Positions 1 through 8,569 are shown, counted from the stretch's first letter. The stretch: 16,075 nucleotides of DNA from GCA-2716065 sp036123135 (GCA_036123135.1 JAZADZ010000057.1:1-16075), one strand, 5' to 3'. Notes: a model not told the origin generated them from the letters alone. Numbers and translations are program-made.

Positions 1-521
1 CCGTTCAAAGAAGTCAAAACACGCATTCCAGTAAGCCCTCGAATCACTGGTTTAGCGATACCATTTCCCGTTGATTGGTTGTAAATACCAGGCATATTGC
101 TTAGTGCGTCTACAAGGTTGGTTTTTTCGATTTTATTTAAATCTGCAATTTTTCTAGAATCTACAGGAAAAGTACTGTAGCGCTGAAGTTTAGAATCTGT
201 AGTAGAGATAATCACCTCGTCCAAATGAATGTGAGCGGAGTTCAATTGAATTACAATGCTAGAGCTGGCATCTTCAACATTAATAATTTTGCTATCGTAA
301 TCGGCAGCTGTAACTTGAAGCGTCATTTGGTTGTCGATAACATTATTTAAACGCCAATTCCCTGAACTATCCGCAGTAGCACCATTTTGAGTTTCCAGAC
401 AGTAAATCTTAGCAAAAGGAATACCATCCCCTGAATCCATTTCTGTTACTGTTCCGTTAATTTGCTGTGCGGAAAAGTTAAAGGTAATTAGGGCAGCTAG
501 TAGAAAGATAACTTTTTTCAA
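1..521 (-). CDS. TonB-dependent outer-membrane receptor, N-terminal part (cut by window edge)
   Basis: Partial gene: 173 codons are visible and the rest lies beyond position 1. The translation begins with a signal peptide (KKVIFLLAALITFNFSAQQ), followed by a carboxypeptidase-regulatory-like beta domain (INGTVTEMDSGDGIPFAKIY, about residues 21-110) and the start of a TonB plug domain (DALSNMPGIYNQSTGNG, then PVIRGLTGMRVL). This is the standard layout of Bacteroidota receptors that import metal complexes, siderophores or other ligands through the outer membrane with TonB energy. The start must be TTG at 521-519: an in-frame TAA lies five codons upstream and no ATG falls between. The plug motif RGLTGMRVL recalls zinc- or copper-type receptors, but the ligand cannot be read from this fragment. 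A -7 box and a palindrome lie upstream. Confidence 0.9.
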   Translation of the reverse strand, partial: MKKVIFLLAALITFNFSAQQINGTVTEMDSGDGIPFAKIYCLETQNGATADSSGNWRLNNVIDNQMTLQVTAADYDSKIINVEDASSSIVIQLNSAHIHLDEVIISTTDSKLQRYSTFPVDSRKIADLNKIEKTNLVDALSNMPGIYNQSTGNGIAKPVIRGLTGMRVLTSLN

Positions 522-545
522 TGGAGTAATTTTTTAAAATTCTGG

Positions 546-553
546 CAAATATA
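546..553 (-). promoter_or_regulatory. -7 promoter element of the TonB receptor gene
   Basis: On the minus strand the sequence is TATATTTG, a full match to the Bacteroidota -7 consensus TAnnTTTG, about 25 nt before the TTG start. No clean TTTG is seen at the -33 position; the palindrome at 563-577 occupies that area instead. Confidence 0.65.
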
Positions 554-562
554 GTTTTTAAT

Positions 563-577
563 TGCAACATTGTTGCA
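563..577. promoter_or_regulatory. Perfect 15-bp palindrome, candidate operator
   Basis: TGCAACA-T-TGTTGCA has perfect 7-bp arms around one central base. It starts 9 nt upstream of the TATATTTG box and so covers the -33 region of the receptor promoter, a classic place for a repressor. The size and symmetry fit a Fur/Zur-family dimer, and the target gene (an outer-membrane receptor) is typical of that regulon. Assigning it to Zur is inference, because no regulator gene is present in the window. Confidence 0.55.
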
Positions 578-651
578 TTTGTAAAAAGAAAAATAGTATG
601 GATTTTATCTGTAACGGTTCAAAAAAAATGAAATTTAAAAAGAGTTCAAAT

Positions 652-1533
652 TTATCTTAGCCCATTGATGTCATATCTGGACATGAAATTCCATATGAGT
701 TCTCCAGTATTCTGCCCTTGATAGGTATTGGTAAACCAAACGTGATCTCCCCCGATGTATTTGTAATGTTCCACAGAAACTGCGCTATCTCCTTGGTTGT
801 AAACATAGTGCTCAATGGTCATTCCACCATTTGTTTCAGCACTAACAATCGGAGAAGTTGAGGTATTATTGAATGTAATCCAATAGTCTAACACGTCCTG
901 GGTGGAAGTGTAATCATTGCTCCCATTGTATGGGAGAACACCATCGGACGTACCATGCAAGTGAACCACAGGCATTGGATGAGAAATGGTTCCAGCACAG
1001 TCAAGCATTGTTCCAGAAACAGAGCCAACTGCAGCGACTAAATCACTTCTGTAATTGGCTAGTCCATATGCCATCATTCCTCCATTGGAATATCCAAATG
1101 CATAGATTCGCTCCATATCTACCATAGCTTCAGTAGAAATATCGTTAATCATGGCCTCAACAAACCCAAAATCATCGGCACTGCTTTTGTTGTCTCCTCC
1201 AACCGGACAGGCGTTCCAATGGGAAGATCCATTCAAGCAGCTTCCTTGAGGATAAGCTAAAATGAAGGTGTCAGACTCAGCGAGTGAACGTAAATCTGCA
1301 TCTTCCATATATTCACCAGCACTTCCACCAAAACCATGAAAATTTAGCATTAGTGGAGCTGCTGCAGAACCGTCATAGCTACTGGGAATATAGAGCACAT
1401 ACTCTCTACTAAGACCATCGTGGACAATTGAACGTGCACCATTGTTGGAAAAACAGTTTTCTCCACTGTTATTTTTTCTACATCCCAAAACGAAAATCAA
1501 AGCAACTGTAACTAAAACAAAGGGGTTTTTCAT
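652..1533 (-). CDS. Secreted lipoprotein esterase, polyhydroxybutyrate depolymerase / feruloyl esterase type
   Basis: This is an alpha/beta-hydrolase of the LpqC/PHB-depolymerase-like group (COG3509 type), 293 residues. The N-terminus is a lipoprotein signal (FVLGC, Cys18), so it should be anchored in the envelope. The oxyanion region HGFGGSAG lies at 66-73, the DDFGFVEAMI block at 120-129, the nucleophile elbow GYSNGG places Ser149, GTSDGVLPY gives Asp197, and GGDHVWF gives His264, so the catalytic triad is complete. The GGDHVWF block replaces the more usual GGGHxWP. Family members cleave short-chain polyesters or carbohydrate-linked ester groups; the substrate here is unknown. The gene stands alone, 88 nt downstream of the yceI-like gene on the same strand, with no obvious TAnnTTTG box of its own. 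An 11-bp palindrome TTTGCAGCAAA (1593-1603) lies in the gap. Confidence 0.85.
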   Translation of the reverse strand: MKNPFVLVTVALIFVLGCRKNNSGENCFSNNGARSIVHDGLSREYVLYIPSSYDGSAAAPLMLNFHGFGGSAGEYMEDADLRSLAESDTFILAYPQGSCLNGSSHWNACPVGGDNKSSADDFGFVEAMINDISTEAMVDMERIYAFGYSNGGMMAYGLANYRSDLVAAVGSVSGTMLDCAGTISHPMPVVHLHGTSDGVLPYNGSNDYTSTQDVLDYWITFNNTSTSPIVSAETNGGMTIEHYVYNQGDSAVSVEHYKYIGGDHVWFTNTYQGQNTGELIWNFMSRYDINGLR

Positions 1534-1621
1534 AATACGTTTTTGTCTAATACGCTGAATTCAATAATTTATTGCCTACTTGGGGTTTGAAATTTGCAGC
1601 AAAAGAAATCTATCCTAGAAC

Positions 1622-2200
1622 TTAACCTTTCGTTGGCTTCAAAAATATACGAACATTAAGTTTAAATTCATCATAGATTACCTTATCACCAAGATTTTCA
1701 AAAAAGGAATTGGAGCGGTATCTGACATTGTATTTTGAACGATCTACAACGATATCACTGGAAAAATAGTTGTCCGATTTTTTCACAATAAAGGAGATGG
1801 GATGAGTAATGTCTTTAATAGTAAGGCTAGCATCAATTTTCGAATTATTTTCATCGATTTTGGTGCTTTTTTTAATTACTAGCTGCGCCTCAGGAAATAG
1901 ATTAACTCCAAAGAAGTCATCAGACTTAAGATGATCAATGAACTTTTTATTGGACTGCGGGTTGTCAATATCCGTACAGGTAATTGAAGTCATATCTATG
2001 GTGAATTCACCAGAAACGATCTGGTTATTTTTAAGATTGAGCATTCCACTGGAGATGGATATGTTACCATCGTGTTGGCCGGTTAATTTTTCTCCAATCC
2101 AATGAATGGTGGATTTTTTCAAGTCAATGGACGATTGTTGAGCATTAATAATCGAAAAGATGAAAAAAAGAGGTAAAAAAAAGATAAATTTTGTTTTCAT
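1622..2200 (-). CDS. YceI-family periplasmic lipid-binding-like protein
   Basis: The 192-residue product has a signal peptide (FFLPLFFIFSIINAQQ) and then a complete YceI domain, a lipocalin-like barrel that binds isoprenoid or other amphiphilic ligands in studied relatives. Diagnostic blocks are STIHWIGEKLTGQHDG near the start, the strand pair GEFTIDMTSITCTD, HLKSDDFFGVNLFPEA in the middle, and VDRSKYNVRYRSNSFFENLG at the end. I start the gene at the ATG at 2200-2198 rather than the longer frame from 2224: the signal peptide begins there and the predicted -7 box (2222-2229) overlaps the longer start. The ligand is unknown. The gene is probably transcribed singly, although the esterase gene 88 nt downstream may share its transcript. 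Confidence 0.88.
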   Translation of the reverse strand: MKTKFIFFLPLFFIFSIINAQQSSIDLKKSTIHWIGEKLTGQHDGNISISSGMLNLKNNQIVSGEFTIDMTSITCTDIDNPQSNKKFIDHLKSDDFFGVNLFPEAQLVIKKSTKIDENNSKIDASLTIKDITHPISFIVKKSDNYFSSDIVVDRSKYNVRYRSNSFFENLGDKVIYDEFKLNVRIFLKPTKG

Positions 2201-2221
2201 TATTTGTGTATTAAGTGAGAG

Positions 2222-2229
2222 CAAATATA
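2222..2229 (-). promoter_or_regulatory. -7 promoter element of the yceI-like gene
   Basis: The minus strand reads TATATTTG, the same octamer as in the TonB receptor promoter, 21 nt before the ATG at 2200. Fifteen nt further upstream is TGCAACA (2245-2251), identical to one arm of the palindrome in front of the receptor gene; the second arm is absent. Confidence 0.6.
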
Positions 2230-2400
2230 AATTTTTGTGGTTTTTGTTGCATTTTGTGGAATTAAAAGGCTAAAAACAGGAAACTTTATTCACTTACAAT
2301 CCTTAGGGAAAGTTTCTTAGGCTAAATCGCCTCTAAAACACAATCTTACAGAAATTAATGTGCATAAATTCACAACCTAGTATTGAATGGTTTTCTGTTA

Positions 2401-5400
2401 TCAGTCCAACAATATCGGTGAACCTGCTGCTTCAAACTCCTTTCCAACAGAAGATACTTTTTCTAAGAATGCATCTACTTTGGGCTTAATTCTTTCGTAC
2501 AACTTATTGGCCATCTTAAAGCTTTCCATGTGCAGCTCTGTCGGACCATATGAATTCGGATACCATCCGCCCCTTGCATTGTAAAGTCTGCTGTTGAGCG
2601 AAACATTGTCTTTTTCACCAACCTCTGCTTTAGATGGACTTCCTCCAATTTCTCTTTTTAGTTCATTCATCGTTGTCCTTAGATCGTAAACCTTTTCAGT
2701 AAGTGCCATTCTTTCGTCTGCGATGTAGCCCAGATTTTTGAGATAAGCTTCAACACGTTTGCTCGCTTTGTCGAATTTATGTTCGTAGGTTCTTACTTTT
2801 TTTGTTAGTGCTGCAATCGATTTGTAATATTCTTTGTGCTCGCTTGCAAGTGGGTTGGTAAGGGTGTTTTTTCGAATGCGTTCCACTTCAAAGGATTGTT
2901 TTTGATTTAGATCGGTTAAAACACCATCAATTCTTTTGTACATGCTAACACTGTAAGTGCCTGGCTCTGCCATTGTTCGGATATCTGAATAATTGTTTTT
3001 GGCAGAGGTTTTTATTGCTGTTGGTAGTTTTACATTTAAACTCCAATTAACCCTATTGATTCCTTTTGCAAATGGAGCAGATATCTGCTCAACAGTTGTT
3101 CCGTTGGCATCTTTAATTATAAGTACGATTTCAGGCTTTGATTCGTTCAGCTCAGCATCCAGTGCTTCCCAACCAGGGAAGGGGATATCTTTATTTTTTT
3201 GATCCGAAAGCGCTTTGGTTAATTTTTTCAGTTTTTTGAGCTCAATCTCTGTCTTTTCAGCAAGTATTTCGATGTCTTCTTCCAATATACTGGTTGGTGT
3301 ATTGTATCCTGCTTTCGAAAGTTTTTCCAGCAAAGTGCCATTGGCTCTTACACCCGCTTCACTCTTTTTTCTAGCAGCTTTTTTGGAGGTAAATCCTTCT
3401 TTGAGGTAATAAGTAAATACCGCACCATATGGTGGATTTTTAGCTTTGTAAGTTGCTCCACCACTGCTACCAGAACCGCCATACATTTGGTTGTACTGAA
3501 GTGCTTTTCTTGGTTTGAATAACATGGCATCCTTTACAATAGATTCAGCATTAATTTCTCTTAGAGGACTGTAATCGTCAAGCACATAAAAACTTCTTCC
3601 AAAAGTAGCAAGCACGAGATCGTTTTCTCTTTTTTGTATGGCCAAATCCCGAACAGAAATGGTAGGTAATCCAGCAGAAAACTTGTGCCATTTTTCACCT
3701 TGATCAACGCTAACGTATACGCCATATTCAGTTCCTAAAAACAATAGGTTCGGATTAACATGGTCTTGAACGATTCTCCAAATAAGTGTTCCATCGGGAA
3801 TTCCTTTAGAAATGGAAGTCCATTTTTTACCACCGTCTGTTGTTTTAAAAAGGTAGGGTTGATAATCACCAAACTTATGATTGTCTAAGGCAATATATGC
3901 AGTTTGCTCATCAAATAAGTCTGCTTTAATGTCATTCACAAAAGCAGTAGACGGTGTTTTAGGAAGCTCATCTACTGTCATTTTTTTCCATGAAACTCCT
4001 CCATCTTTGGTTAGTTGAATGATGCCATCGTCGGTTCCAGCATACAATACATTCTCATTTACTTTAGATTCTGCTAGTGAGGTTATGGTATTGTAGGTGG
4101 ACATCGCATATACGTCCCAAGCGTTATCGAAACTTTGTACTTTACCCATTATTGGAAGAGCCAATCGCTCTTGATTTTTAGTAAGATCCTTCGATATTGC
4201 TTTCCAACTGTCTCCTCTATTTTCAGATCTCCAAACGCGCTGTGAACCAAAATAGATTCGTTTGGGGTCGTGATGGCTTACCAAAATTGGAGAATCCCAG
4301 TTGAACCTTTCATACGGCTCATCCACACCTGCTCTTGGTCGGATGTTTACCACCTCACCATTGGTGCGGTCAATTCGGTGAATGTATCCTTCTTGCGACT
4401 GTGCATAAATGATATTTGGATTGCCAGGTTCTGTTGCTGGCTGATGACCATCTCCTCCAAGTACAATTTCCCAGTCTGAGTTGGTAATTCCGTTTCTTCG
4501 GACTGTTCTTGATGGTCCTCCTTGAGTGCTATTGTCTTGAGTTCCACCATATATGTTGTAAAAGGGTTCTGCGTCATCAACTGCAAGCTTATAAAATTGA
4601 GTAATGGGGAGGTTACCCACAAACTTCCATGTTTTTGAACCGTCAAACGATTCGTATACTCCACCATCTGAGCCAGCGAGCATGTAATTGGGGTCATTTT
4701 TTTTGAAGGTAAGCGCATGATTGTCAGAGTGCTTGTTCTTTTCACTCATGGTGTAGAACTTTTTACCACCATTATCAGAAACTAGAACTCGAACATTCAT
4801 TAAGAAAATCTTATCAAAAACGTGTGGAGAAGCTACCAGCTCTTGGTAGTAGTGCGGACCCGTTCCACCAGAAACAGTTTCAGACATTTTTGTCCAACTT
4901 CCTCCGCTATTTTCTGTTCTGTAAACAGCCCCTTTTCTTCTTTCTAGCTCAATAGCAGCGTAAAGTACATTGGGCTTCATGGGCGAAATTGCAAGTCCTA
5001 TTTTCCCCATAGTTGAGCCGGGTAAACCTTTATTTATTTTAGTCCAAGAATCGCCTCCGTCCACACTTTTATAAATGGAGGTACCTGGTCCACCACCAAG
5101 AAGTGCAGCGACATTTCTGTGTCGTTGCCAAGTGGCAGCATACAGTATTTCTGGATTGGTAGGATCGATTACAACATCGGTAACTCCAGTCCATTCGTTT
5201 ACTTCAAGCGTGTTTTGCCAAGATGTTCCACCATCCGAACTTTTATATAGACCTCTTTCTCCACCAGCGCTCCAAAGTGGTCCTTGAGAGGCTACCCAAA
5301 GGATGTTGGGATCTTTTGGATGAACGATAATTTTTGAAATGTGCTCAGATTTTTTTAGTCCTTTGTCTTTCCAAGACTTACCACCATCAGTACTGTGGTA

Positions 5401-5787
5401 GATACCATGTCCAATTCCAACGTGTCTTCCACCAACATTTTCTCCAGTTCCTAGCCATATTGAGGCATTGTTATTCGGATCAATGGTAATGCAACCAGTA
5501 GAATAGAATGGCATATTATCTGTCAGAGGAGTCCAGGTTGTGCCCGCATTGGTGGTTTTCCAAACTCCACCAGAACCAACCGCTACGAACCACGTATTTT
5601 CATTGGTTGGATCAATGGCAATATCTGCTATTCTACCTGACATAAAAGCGGGCCCAATACTTCTAAATTTTAATCCTCCAAGAGCAGAGGAAATGGATGG
5701 AGCATCATCTTTTTTCTCCTGAGCGAGGATAGAATTGAATGTAAATAGAATTGAAAGCGAAAAGGTTAGTAGTGTACGAAAGTTCAT
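2401..5787 (-). CDS. Large secreted BNR-repeat / sortilin (VPS10)-like beta-propeller protein
   Basis: An 1128-residue exported protein. A signal peptide (LLTFSLSILFTFNSILAQ) is followed by the IGPAFMSGRIADIAIDP block that opens this Bacteroidota family, then by a long series of BNR/Asp-box turns: about 79-85 (TNAGTTW), 132-139 (STDGGKSW), 183-190 (SSDGGTSW), 241-248 (SVDGGDSW) and 291-298 (TENSGGSW), with further copies such as SENRGDSW, TKDGGVSW, TTDGGKKW and SVDQGEKW. These should fold into one or two beta-propellers. The last about 300 residues are Lys/Glu-rich and partly coiled-coil-like. Such proteins are often annotated as glycosyl hydrolases or VPS10-domain proteins, but Asp boxes are structural and no sialidase catalytic set can be seen, so an enzymatic role is unsupported. 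No T9SS sorting domain is visible at the C-terminus. The start ATG at 5787 directly precedes the signal peptide. Confidence 0.85.
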   Translation of the reverse strand: MNFRTLLTFSLSILFTFNSILAQEKKDDAPSISSALGGLKFRSIGPAFMSGRIADIAIDPTNENTWFVAVGSGGVWKTTNAGTTWTPLTDNMPFYSTGCITIDPNNNASIWLGTGENVGGRHVGIGHGIYHSTDGGKSWKDKGLKKSEHISKIIVHPKDPNILWVASQGPLWSAGGERGLYKSSDGGTSWQNTLEVNEWTGVTDVVIDPTNPEILYAATWQRHRNVAALLGGGPGTSIYKSVDGGDSWTKINKGLPGSTMGKIGLAISPMKPNVLYAAIELERRKGAVYRTENSGGSWTKMSETVSGGTGPHYYQELVASPHVFDKIFLMNVRVLVSDNGGKKFYTMSEKNKHSDNHALTFKKNDPNYMLAGSDGGVYESFDGSKTWKFVGNLPITQFYKLAVDDAEPFYNIYGGTQDNSTQGGPSRTVRRNGITNSDWEIVLGGDGHQPATEPGNPNIIYAQSQEGYIHRIDRTNGEVVNIRPRAGVDEPYERFNWDSPILVSHHDPKRIYFGSQRVWRSENRGDSWKAISKDLTKNQERLALPIMGKVQSFDNAWDVYAMSTYNTITSLAESKVNENVLYAGTDDGIIQLTKDGGVSWKKMTVDELPKTPSTAFVNDIKADLFDEQTAYIALDNHKFGDYQPYLFKTTDGGKKWTSISKGIPDGTLIWRIVQDHVNPNLLFLGTEYGVYVSVDQGEKWHKFSAGLPTISVRDLAIQKRENDLVLATFGRSFYVLDDYSPLREINAESIVKDAMLFKPRKALQYNQMYGGSGSSGGATYKAKNPPYGAVFTYYLKEGFTSKKAARKKSEAGVRANGTLLEKLSKAGYNTPTSILEEDIEILAEKTEIELKKLKKLTKALSDQKNKDIPFPGWEALDAELNESKPEIVLIIKDANGTTVEQISAPFAKGINRVNWSLNVKLPTAIKTSAKNNYSDIRTMAEPGTYSVSMYKRIDGVLTDLNQKQSFEVERIRKNTLTNPLASEHKEYYKSIAALTKKVRTYEHKFDKASKRVEAYLKNLGYIADERMALTEKVYDLRTTMNELKREIGGSPSKAEVGEKDNVSLNSRLYNARGGWYPNSYGPTELHMESFKMANKLYERIKPKVDAFLEKVSSVGKEFEAAGSPILLD

Positions 5788-5887
5788 AACGTTTTAGATG
5801 TAATTTTTTTGTTAAGGCACTAAATGTAGCAAAAAATCGAATTGATTAATTACTTGTTTTAAACCTTAAGATTTCAAATTTAATTGC

Positions 5888-5910
5888 GCTAAAAAAAGCA
5901 GTATTTTAGC
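5888..5910 (+). promoter_or_regulatory. Promoter-proximal inverted repeat before the CoA-binding protein gene
   Basis: GCTAAAA (5888-5894) and TTTTAGC (5904-5910) are perfect 7-bp inverted arms, 9 nt apart. The right arm overlaps TATTTTAG (5902-5909), a one-mismatch -7 box that ends only 5 nt before the ATG at 5915, implying a leaderless or very short-leader transcript. An upstream TTG at 5884-5886 could be a weak -33. The other direction (gene start 5787) has only TACATTTA at 5821-5828, also one mismatch from consensus. Confidence 0.35.
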
Positions 5911-5914
5911 TCAT

Positions 5915-6271
5915 ATGAAATACACATTAGTTCTTGGCGCAAGTTTAAAACAGGAAAGGTATTCCAATAGAGCAATAAATCAGCTAGCGAAAAATGGTCA
6001 TAAGGTGCTTGCTGTGGGCAATAAAGAGGGTTCCGCTCATGGAATTCAAATCACAAAAGATTTACCCAAAACAAAGGTAGACACCATTACCGTTTATTTG
6101 TCAAAAGCCAATCAAAAGGCATATTACAGGCAGTTATTAGAGCTTCGGCCAAGACGAATTATTTTTAATCCTGGGGCTGAAAACCCAGAACTCTCTGCAC
6201 TTGCTACAGCCAAAGGAATTGAATGTTCAGAGGCATGTACACTTGTGATGCTTTCAGTGGGGAATTATTGA
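5915..6271 (+). CDS. CoA-binding domain protein (YccU-like Rossmann fold)
   Basis: A single-domain protein of 118 residues matching the CoA_binding_2 family (COG1832 type). The nucleotide-binding loop is VLGASLKQERYSNRA near the N-terminus, followed by the second strand HKVLAVGNKEG, the FNPGAENPEL block and a C-terminal EACTLVMLSVGNY, in the normal order and length for the family. Relatives bind CoA in the cytosol; their cellular role is largely unknown. It stands alone between a divergent BNR gene and the lipoprotein operon. The ATG at 5915 is the only sensible start, because the conserved first beta strand begins at residue 2. Confidence 0.88.
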   Translation: MKYTLVLGASLKQERYSNRAINQLAKNGHKVLAVGNKEGSAHGIQITKDLPKTKVDTITVYLSKANQKAYYRQLLELRPRRIIFNPGAENPELSALATAKGIECSEACTLVMLSVGNY

Positions 6272-6312
6272 TAAATCGTTTTTAGAGTTTAGTTTTTAAG
6301 AAAAATAATTTT

Positions 6313-6344
6313 ATTTTAGAACTTCTTTTGTTTTATTCTAAAAT
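6313..6344 (+). promoter_or_regulatory. 9-bp inverted repeat just upstream of the lipoprotein operon
   Basis: ATTTTAGAA (6313-6321) and TTCTAAAAT (6336-6344) are perfect inverted arms separated by 14 nt, ending 7 nt before the first ATG of the operon. It could be an operator or a 5' leader hairpin. The local sequence is AT-rich, so chance is not excluded. Confidence 0.3.
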
Positions 6345-6351
6345 TTCAATA

Positions 6352-7356
6352 ATGAAAAAAATTATATACCTATTTTCGATTTTCCTATTTTTTTCCTGTG
6401 GAAGTGGAGCTGAATCCAATTCCATGTTACCAACAGCTGATGATTCTAAATCAATGGAAAAAGAATCGAATGCAATTACCCAAAGCATGCCAAGCATCTT
6501 GGTTGTTCCATCAGACGCTTTATTAAAAAGGTTAAATTGTCTTACTGAAATTAATAACCAGGGTGTTTCTGCTTACTCTAGAGATTACAGTAAATCTTTT
6601 ATTCAAGACTCTGAGCTAAGATTTGTTATAGCTGGAATTGAACAAGAATTTTCCAACAAAGGTTTTCCGCTTGAAAATTTAGAACAAACATTAAAATTAA
6701 TCAGCAACAACAATGCCATGGATGAAATGGAGGGTGTTGCAAGAGATTTGAGATCAGAATTAATGAATACTGCTAGACCAGATTACATTATAGAACTAGA
6801 TTATGAATTAAAACAAGATCCTAAATCAAGAAATATGAATAAATCATTGACGTACATTGTTAAATGTCTTGATGTGTACACAAATAAATCCGTTGCTAGT
6901 GTAACAAGAGCAAATGTAGGTGTAGAATCTGTATCAAATGATGTTCCAGGACTTGTTAAAGAAGATTTCCCAAATGCTATTAATGATTTGTCGGGAAACA
7001 TTTCAAATCACTTCAAAGATCTTCTTGCCAATGGTATTGAAGTAACTTTGCGCATCGCAGTTATGAATTCTTCTGCGATAGCACTTGATGATGATTGTGG
7101 GGATGAAGAAATTTCTGAAAAAGTCATAAGTTGGTTAAAATCAAACACGGTTAACTCCACTTACAAAATGGCAAAAAATACTGAGACAGAAATGTTTTTT
7201 ACAAACGTCAGAATCTATTCACAAGATGAGTCAGGCAACTCATACACTGCATACGATTTTGCTAAAGACCTTAAAAAAGGTCTAAAGAAAGGATGCGGTC
7301 TTAAAGTTGGAAACAAAACACAAAGTCTTGGAGATGCTTTTTTACAAATTGACTAA
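6352..7356 (+). CDS. DUF6175-like lipoprotein, first gene of a four-gene operon
   Basis: A 334-residue lipoprotein with signal peptide IIYLFSIFLFFSC (Cys16). The mature part carries SILVVPSDALLKR (about 48-60) and NKGFPLENLEQTL (102-114), which I recognise as the two signature blocks of the DUF6175 family of Bacteroidota; these have a Rossmann-like or CsgG-like feel but no proven function. Then follow DYIIELDYEL (a strand), a domain with LDVYTNKSVASV, and a C-terminal SYTAYDFAKDLKKGLKKG segment. I use the ATG at 6352 rather than an in-frame TTG eight codons earlier because the lipoprotein signal starts here. The next gene begins 11 nt after the stop, so the genes are surely co-transcribed. 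The family call rests on motif memory, not on a search. Confidence 0.7.
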   Translation: MKKIIYLFSIFLFFSCGSGAESNSMLPTADDSKSMEKESNAITQSMPSILVVPSDALLKRLNCLTEINNQGVSAYSRDYSKSFIQDSELRFVIAGIEQEFSNKGFPLENLEQTLKLISNNNAMDEMEGVARDLRSELMNTARPDYIIELDYELKQDPKSRNMNKSLTYIVKCLDVYTNKSVASVTRANVGVESVSNDVPGLVKEDFPNAINDLSGNISNHFKDLLANGIEVTLRIAVMNSSAIALDDDCGDEEISEKVISWLKSNTVNSTYKMAKNTETEMFFTNVRIYSQDESGNSYTAYDFAKDLKKGLKKGCGLKVGNKTQSLGDAFLQID

Positions 7357-7367
7357 ATAAATTTAAA

Positions 7368-8543
7368 ATGAAAAAAACGCTTTATTTTCTTGCATCACTA
7401 CTTGTTATTTCTTGTGGTGGTGCTGAAGAAACCCCATCCAGTACTACGAAAAAAAAAGAGACCAATAATTCTGTTTTTGAAAATACTGGTTCTGATTTAG
7501 AAAACAAGTCAACTCAACCTAACGAAACTTATACAATTGAAGACACTATCAGCATCAAATTAACCCCATTTGTTGCTAAGAATGATGAAATTGGTGCCTC
7601 TGGCATAAAGTTATTGAAAGATCGACTAAATAGTGGAATTACTAAAATTGGTTTTGGTGGAGATGGGTCAAATCCAAGGTTTATAATTGGACCAAGTATT
7701 TCTTTAGTTTCAAAGAATATTACTTCTACTGCTCCAACAAAATACGCAAACACCTATGAAATTAACTTAATGGTAGTTGATGTTGTTACTGAGACAATAT
7801 TCACCTCTTGGCAAACTGTATTTAAGGGTGTTGGTGACTCACCTGAAAAAGCATTTCTAAGTGGAATCAGAAATATTAAATTTGAAGGTGCTGAGTTTAT
7901 CGAATTTTTGGTTGCTGCTGAACAAAAGATAATTTCTTTTTTTGACGAACGTTGTAGTTCTATTCTGGACGAAGCGAATGCAGCGGCTAAAATGAGAAGT
8001 TATGACGAGGCATATTCTATGCTTAAAAGCATCCCCGCAGAATCCAAAACTTGTTTTGCGGATGTGCAAACCAAAAAGCTTGAATTTTTTCAGCTTGCAT
8101 TGAATAAAAATTGCAATGAAAATCTTGCCAAAATGAAAGCGGAACTTGGCAAATTTAATGACGAAAGCGCTTCTGGTTTCAATGCTGAGGCGATGAATTA
8201 CTACTCAATGATTGACAGCGAATCTGAGTGTTACGAAGAAGCTCAAAGAGAATACAACAATTACATTTCAAAGTTAAATCCAAAAGCAAAAAGAGATTGG
8301 AATCAAAAGATTAAAGAATACAACGATCAAATTGCCATGGTAAAAGCGGAAAAAGAATTTGCTCGAGAAGAAGCACAGTTGGCTTATGATTTCAAAATTA
8401 AAATGGCTGAGGAAGAGACCAAAAGAGAAGTTGAAGGAAATCGAAAACTTCTTGCAAAATACAAATATGACGATTCTCCGTGGCTAATTAGGCTTTTCTC
8501 CTCAGGTGCTAAGCTCATGAAAGGAGAAATGAATACAAAATAA
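7368..8543 (+). CDS. Lipoprotein with CsgG/TolB-N-like domain and C-terminal coiled coil
   Basis: 391 residues; lipoprotein signal LASLLVISC (Cys16), then a low-complexity Ser/Thr/Asn linker to about residue 55. Residues about 60-175 look like the alpha/beta N-terminal domain seen in TolB-N, FlgT and CsgG-type proteins: RFIIGPSISLVSKNITSTAP, then EINLMVVDVVTETIF, a VFKGVGDSPEKA turn and a helix. Residues about 190-290 are helical with a SYDEAYSMLKSIP motif like a TPR unit and spaced Cys residues (C196, C229, C249). Residues about 300-360 are strongly charged and coiled-coil-like (Lys/Glu-rich). I recall Bacteroides proteins with the same order encoded near DUF6175 genes, which supports a conserved unit. 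The function is unknown; a scaffold at the inner face of the outer membrane is inference. Confidence 0.6.
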   Translation: MKKTLYFLASLLVISCGGAEETPSSTTKKKETNNSVFENTGSDLENKSTQPNETYTIEDTISIKLTPFVAKNDEIGASGIKLLKDRLNSGITKIGFGGDGSNPRFIIGPSISLVSKNITSTAPTKYANTYEINLMVVDVVTETIFTSWQTVFKGVGDSPEKAFLSGIRNIKFEGAEFIEFLVAAEQKIISFFDERCSSILDEANAAAKMRSYDEAYSMLKSIPAESKTCFADVQTKKLEFFQLALNKNCNENLAKMKAELGKFNDESASGFNAEAMNYYSMIDSESECYEEAQREYNNYISKLNPKAKRDWNQKIKEYNDQIAMVKAEKEFAREEAQLAYDFKIKMAEEETKREVEGNRKLLAKYKYDDSPWLIRLFSSGAKLMKGEMNTK

Positions 8544-8569
8544 ATAATGTTTTAATTTAAATAAATCAA

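Noticed and set aside
2319..2332. AGGC...GCCT hairpin as terminator of the BNR gene
   Set aside because: Four-bp stem with a 6-nt loop and no T run; too weak to call.
4347..4745. 132-codon minus-strand open frame
   Set aside because: It lies wholly inside the BNR-protein gene in another frame of the same strand; the BNR repeats run through without a break, so this is a shadow.
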